From contig QXVZ01000846.1 in assembly GCA_008931825.1 (NCBI GenBank), forward strand, positions 124,001 to 188,000: a DNA stretch of 64,000 nt, given 5' to 3'. This stretch comes from Phallusia fumigata. Taxonomy: Eukaryota; Chordata; Ascidiacea; Phlebobranchia; Ascidiidae. The notes beneath the pieces were generated by a model, which was not told the origin of the DNA, made no database searches, and saw nothing but the letters and a program-made list of their open reading frames with translations. Within the stretch, counting starts at the first letter, position 1. Every line of letters starts with the position of its first letter. Below are positions 59,892-64,000 of the stretch, in pieces. Position numbers and translations under genes: made by a program.

Positions 59892-61929
59892 AGAAGTTAC
59901 CTAGATAGATATCTACGCAAAAAGAAAAATACTGGTTATTTTTACACCGATTGTAAAAAATCCACAGATAAGAATAAAACTTTTCATTGATTAAACAATT
60001 CCTCTCCTGCTTAAAAATAACAAGGTTCTTCTGCCTTTTCTGCTTAAACTGTGGAATGTGTTGCACCTAAAGAGACTTGAGCAATGACTGTACCTAGGTT
60101 TAACAATTTTGCAGCTTTTGATATACCACCAATGCTTGGCATTTTAAACTGCTGACTGATGCAAAATCCTAGGCCTCTTTACTTGTAACACGTAGACCCA
60201 GCCATAAAGTAAATATTTGGCAGCCAACCTGGAATAGCAGACAATGTTTGTATATTGTAATACTTTGAACAGCATTTGTGTGTTAATTTCAAAATACTTG
60301 TTGGATAATATTAACCGATGGCAAACAAGAAGTACTTAACTCAATTAACTGTCTAAGACAGACATGAGAAGTATTTTTCATTGTTTATTAAAACCAAAGC
60401 CATTTTTTCTGCTAAATTTTTATCCAATAATAATAACATCCTTATTGAATCCAGCATCAAAAATTCCAATCAGAAAAAGGGGTTTGATTTGAAAAAAACA
60501 AAAAAATCATTCAACATGAAAGCATTAAAACAAACTATGGATTTTAAAATTACTTTTAAAAGGATTTACATACTTCTAACAACATTTTCCAGATGGAACA
60601 GTTTTACTGCATTGGTAAGTGAGTTGAATTTATTTCATTTACTTAAAGAAAACATACCAACACGGTAGCATCAATCAAGGCCAGGAATAGCTGCTGCTCA
60701 ACCTTAAAACGTTATGAGGCTCAAAAAAATAAAGAGAACAATTGGTGCGTCGAGGTTGAATGCGCTGTTATTGCTAACTACAAAAGCGATTTGTATAGGC
60801 CTTCTATACATGAAAGTTGCAATTACATAAAAGTCTCACACACATGCACACAGAAAGCGCCTTTGAGATAAAACATCTCTACAAAATCGTTGCCAAGTTT
60901 ATTGATGCTATTTAACGGAACGTTGGCAATTTAGAAGAAAATTTTAAGTAAAACATGACTTGTCCGTTTGTATTCGCCTTTTAGAAAACAATAATTCCTG
61001 CAAAATAGTTTAAATTTATCATCTGGAGCAGCGTAACCTACTGCCCTCTTTACAACTTACTGGGCAGTGGGTAACCTAAAATCGAGAGATGACATTTCAC
61101 GCATATCCGGGTCTGCAGCAGATTTTTATGCCAAATGATTTTTATGTTAGCAATACTAATGACAGAAGTAGAAAGTGTTCTGTAAACTGTTACTACTTAC
61201 TAATAACTACTAACTAAGTAAAACCCAAACAAGTGCTTTAGGATATGTTGCCGCCAAGATGGTTGGGTGGTTAGGGGGACTGCCTTGCCCTCACGAGGTT
61301 GTGGGTTTCTATCCTGTGTCAGTCGCAAATGCTTCCCTGACTTAAGAAACTTTGCTACGACCTAATGAAACCCGATGGGTTGACCCAAATTGAAGCTATT
61401 AATTGAAAATAAACAGAAAATTTAATTAAATGTTTCAATGGAGTAAAATAAAAGTTCGATGAGACAGGTAGTTTGACGGTGGACTCAGAATGAGCACATC
61501 CCGAAGACAAAAAACAGTCAGGGATATATACGGACGAAGCTCCCTCCCCCCAAATAACGTTTTTTAAAAGATAAAAGAGACGTCGCAACGCTCAACAGAA
61601 AGACGGCTGAGAGTCAACTAGCTAAAAAATCGTTGGAAGGTCATATATTACTTCCTAACTTGAGTTTTGTATTGCTTCTAAGAACTAGTGTAAAGCTGAA
61701 AGTTTGTTTGTGAATTGACGTCAAACTAGTTTCATTTGAAGGTGTAACAAAAACAGGGACTATAGGCAAAAAAATTCGAATGTGTTTTATTTATTCGCGG
61801 TGACATTTGTGACAAACCAATATACTTGAAACTTTCATAGTTGGTCCACAACTTTTTCACAGTTCCTCTATCGCATTATCCGATTTTTTCACCAAACGTT
61901 AAAAAACAGAAGCTTTATTGCAACCATTG
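59892..61929. other. Spacer between the small gene and DIPK2 end
   Basis: AT-rich, with a 95-codon lysine/asparagine-rich frame at 60381-60668 that looks like chance. The one recognisable item is a tRNA-like SINE near 61251-61395. DIPK2 transcripts should end within this region, left of 61930. Confidence 0.45.
61251..61395 (+). mobile_element. tRNA-derived SINE-like element
   Basis: A box-A-like word (GGTTGGGTGGTTAGGG) and a box-B-like word (GGTTGTGGGTTTCTATCC) are spaced as in a tRNA head, about 35 bases apart. A non-tRNA tail follows (TTAAGAAACTTTGCTACGACC) that recurs in weaker form at 14012-14110 and 23875-23970. No cloverleaf with paired acceptor ends can be drawn, so it is not a functional tRNA gene. 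Confidence 0.45.
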
Positions 61930-63611
61930 TTATTGCAACCATTGGAGTTCAAACGAGGGCAGTTTGTAAACATCGGAACTCCGATTTATGAGTTCACACT
62001 CCGGATAACGGTAAGCGAATCGGGCGTCGCATTCTCTGGCGCTCATTAACAGTTCTCGAAGTTTCCAAGCCGCTGTCGCACGTACCGATGAAGACTTTGA
62101 GCGTTCCTCACGTGGTAAAGCTGAAGAGCCCCGGATGCAGAGGTCCAAAAGTACCGACATTTTACTGTTGAAAGTCTGCGTTTAGAGGTGGCAAAATAAT
62201 AAAATACTATTTTTGCAAACTTATCGAGTTTCGCGTGGTTAATTACGCATAGCGGGCTTGATGGGCTAAAATAGGTAAATCAATTATTTTATCCACAAGA
62301 CGTATTTTATTTTTCTCTTGCAGACAGGTAACTTTTATTGTGGACAAGTTTAGTGCTACTTTTTAAATGATTTGATACATTTCAAGAACCAAAAGTAATT
62401 TTTTTCTCGGTGAAGGATATTATGTTTTGGAAGCATATTTACCCCAAGCTCCTTGGGGTGGTGTAAAAGACCCCCTCGTAATGCGCCGTCTCTGCCATTC
62501 CAGACTCCGGCCAACAAATTACGACAGATTGCGTAATAGTTAACGTCAGTACTGACGTCACACGCCTCACGTTCGGTGATTGATAACACTTTCTTTTTGA
62601 ATGCAATTTCAAAAGTTTTACCAGCATATTTTGTTTGTCCTGTCAAAAAGAAGCAATTGGAAATATTTACAATAACAGCTCTAGCAGTTAGTAGTGAGAT
62701 AGGAGTTAGTAGTCGTCATATTTAAAACAGAATTAGTACTTTGTGCCGGGTTAAGACCTGAGACATTAAAATACTCGACTTAGCTTTAGAGTAAGGCATG
62801 TTACCGTTTGGTAAATTTACACAGGAAAGCCTTAAATAGACGTCCAACGATAAGCAATTGGCAAAACTGCTGTGTTTTATTTTCATGCATAGAACATAAT
62901 TAAATATTTCGGGCGAACATTATTGACAAAGAAATGATTTTATTCAAATGATACAAAACGTATACCTTTGCTAACGTGATCTTGATCGACAATTATGACT
63001 TTACCAGAGCTATGAATCCTTACTCGACCAGTGACGGACAAACCTACGTCATGTGACGTCAGTTTGTGAAGAAGGATCGAGAATTTGGAATCGTTTTCTG
63101 TCATATGTCGTGCGAGATTTAAAAGCTACAGAAACATACACACGTGAAGGTTAATTCAGACAATTGTTGCTTTTTTTAGTTAATAAAAGGTGCCATAATA
63201 TAGGCCCCATTGCACTATTGGTCCCATGGTATGAGTGTGCCGGGGTATTTTTTGTTGCAAACAAAATTATTATCTAAACTTTGATCCCACCTTATCCAAC
63301 CCGCAAGCTTGGCAATGCACTTTGCACTTTGAAGAGTGTTTGTGCTTCATGTAAAACAATAAGTTAATTTTATTCTTACGTCCTATTATTTAAAATGATT
63401 TTGTGTTTATGCTTTGCATCTAGTGGTAATATTTTTTGTATGAATCATAAATTATTAATATAACCTGAATAGCCACATCTAGGCGAATTTTCCATGGCTT
63501 GTTGTATACTTCATACAACGTTGTCTCTACCGCCTTCGCGTGCACAAATACATTACCGCACGTACCGATCATCCGAGGAAACGGCCAACCTTCTGACGAG
63601 GGAAAGAGCCT
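61930..63611 (-). CDS. Divergent protein kinase domain 2 (DIPK2), C-terminal part
   Basis: Four exons in phase (63465-63611, 62966-63125, 62443-62639, 61930-62175) give about 249 residues. The 5' part of the gene lies beyond position 64000, so the entry is partial. DIPK2A (C3orf58/DIA1/HASF) and DIPK2B are secretory-pathway proteins with a divergent kinase fold; DIPK2A is reported as a secreted cardioprotective factor. Matches to human DIPK2A: FPSSEGWPFPRMIGTCG for FPSDEGWPFAKYLGACG, YNKPWKIRLDVAIQLL for FNAPWEKRVDLAWQLM, the kinase-like GKVIIVDQDHV for GKVIIVDAENV, DVNYYAICRNLL for DHNYYAVCQNLL, and GGLLHHP for GGLLHDP. The tail after KLRELL is about 40 residues longer than in human. Whether it represents 2A, 2B or their ancestor is unresolved. 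Confidence 0.9.
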
Positions 63612-64000
63612 CTAAAACATGGAATTATGTCCACAAAAATTTAGTAGTAAAAACGTTCAAAAACAAATAGCTTATACAATCAAATCAACTTCCGTTCGTA
63701 TGTAAGTTTTAACACACAACCATCACCATATCTACCAGCTGTGAAAGTTTTATCCAAATCGTTCACACTTCATTTTCAAAGTTCATGGACAAGCAGCAGG
63801 AGAGAAAGAAGAAAAAACAGAAAAAAGAGCAGAGTAGCCTATACAAAAACATGTCCCCTTTTGGTAAGGGGAACCATATTAAAATATAGTCGTATGACTT
63901 TTTTTATCAACCGAATCAAAAACATTGGGAATACCAAAAGAATAGAAGTCCTTCCTAACCAAGATTTTGTGGGGGAATGTCGGAATTTGTGTCCGTGGTA
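63612..64000. other. Presumed DIPK2 intron at the right edge
   Basis: Follows (in minus-strand terms, precedes) a good acceptor at 63612-63613, so it should be intron of DIPK2. No further DIPK2 exon was recognised before the window ends. Confidence 0.45.

Noticed and set aside
60381-60668. 95-codon Lys/Asn-rich frame right of the small gene
   Set aside because: Composition matches AT-rich noncoding DNA; only a 22-base exon-like piece with good splice sites is of note.

Overview
The window looks like nuclear DNA from a tunicate, most likely an ascidian of the Ciona type. This is inferred from AT-rich DNA, small multi-exon genes with GT-AG introns and often weak pyrimidine tracts, short gene spacing, and chordate gene families (intelectin, APLF, CENP-L, PCK, GAL3ST) that are strongly diverged from vertebrates. 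No prokaryotic, plasmid or CRISPR features were seen. Most genes are broken into exons, so I joined exons by hand using reading phase and splice signals; coordinates are predictions.

Layout, left to right. 1-6.9 kb: no recognisable gene; a near-perfect 25-bp hairpin lies at 5717-5774. 6.9-15.9 kb (+): a secreted collagen-intelectin lectin of 16 coding exons whose intelectin domain is interrupted by a phase 1-1 block of 235 codons. 16.8-21.6 kb (+): CENP-L, an inner-kinetochore protein. 22.2-26.0 kb (-): a 2'-5'-oligoadenylate synthetase (OAS) gene whose first exons encode three C2H2 zinc fingers. I consider this the most interesting locus here: a nucleic-acid-sensing antiviral enzyme family joined to zinc fingers.

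27.6-41.2 kb: four minus-strand genes, in transcription order cyclin L, TTI1, an RMDN1-like gene and DHODH, with only about 0.3 kb between the first three. 41.8-45.3 kb (+): APLF, a DNA-repair histone chaperone divergent from cyclin L. 46.0-48.0 kb (+): a galactose-3-O-sulfotransferase. 51.0-56.4 kb (-): cytosolic-type GTP-dependent PEPCK, with a TATA box and a CRE-like site upstream. 59.3-59.9 kb (+): a two-exon 70-residue gene I cannot name. 61.9-63.6 kb (-): the C-terminal half of a DIPK2 (divergent protein kinase domain 2) gene whose 5' part lies beyond the right edge.

The genes are mostly housekeeping and do not form one pathway. The two immune-type genes (intelectin, zinc finger-OAS) flank CENP-L. 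Interspersed repeats include two hAT-like miniature elements, an unnamed repeat family with at least five copies, and several tRNA-like SINE fragments, mostly in introns.
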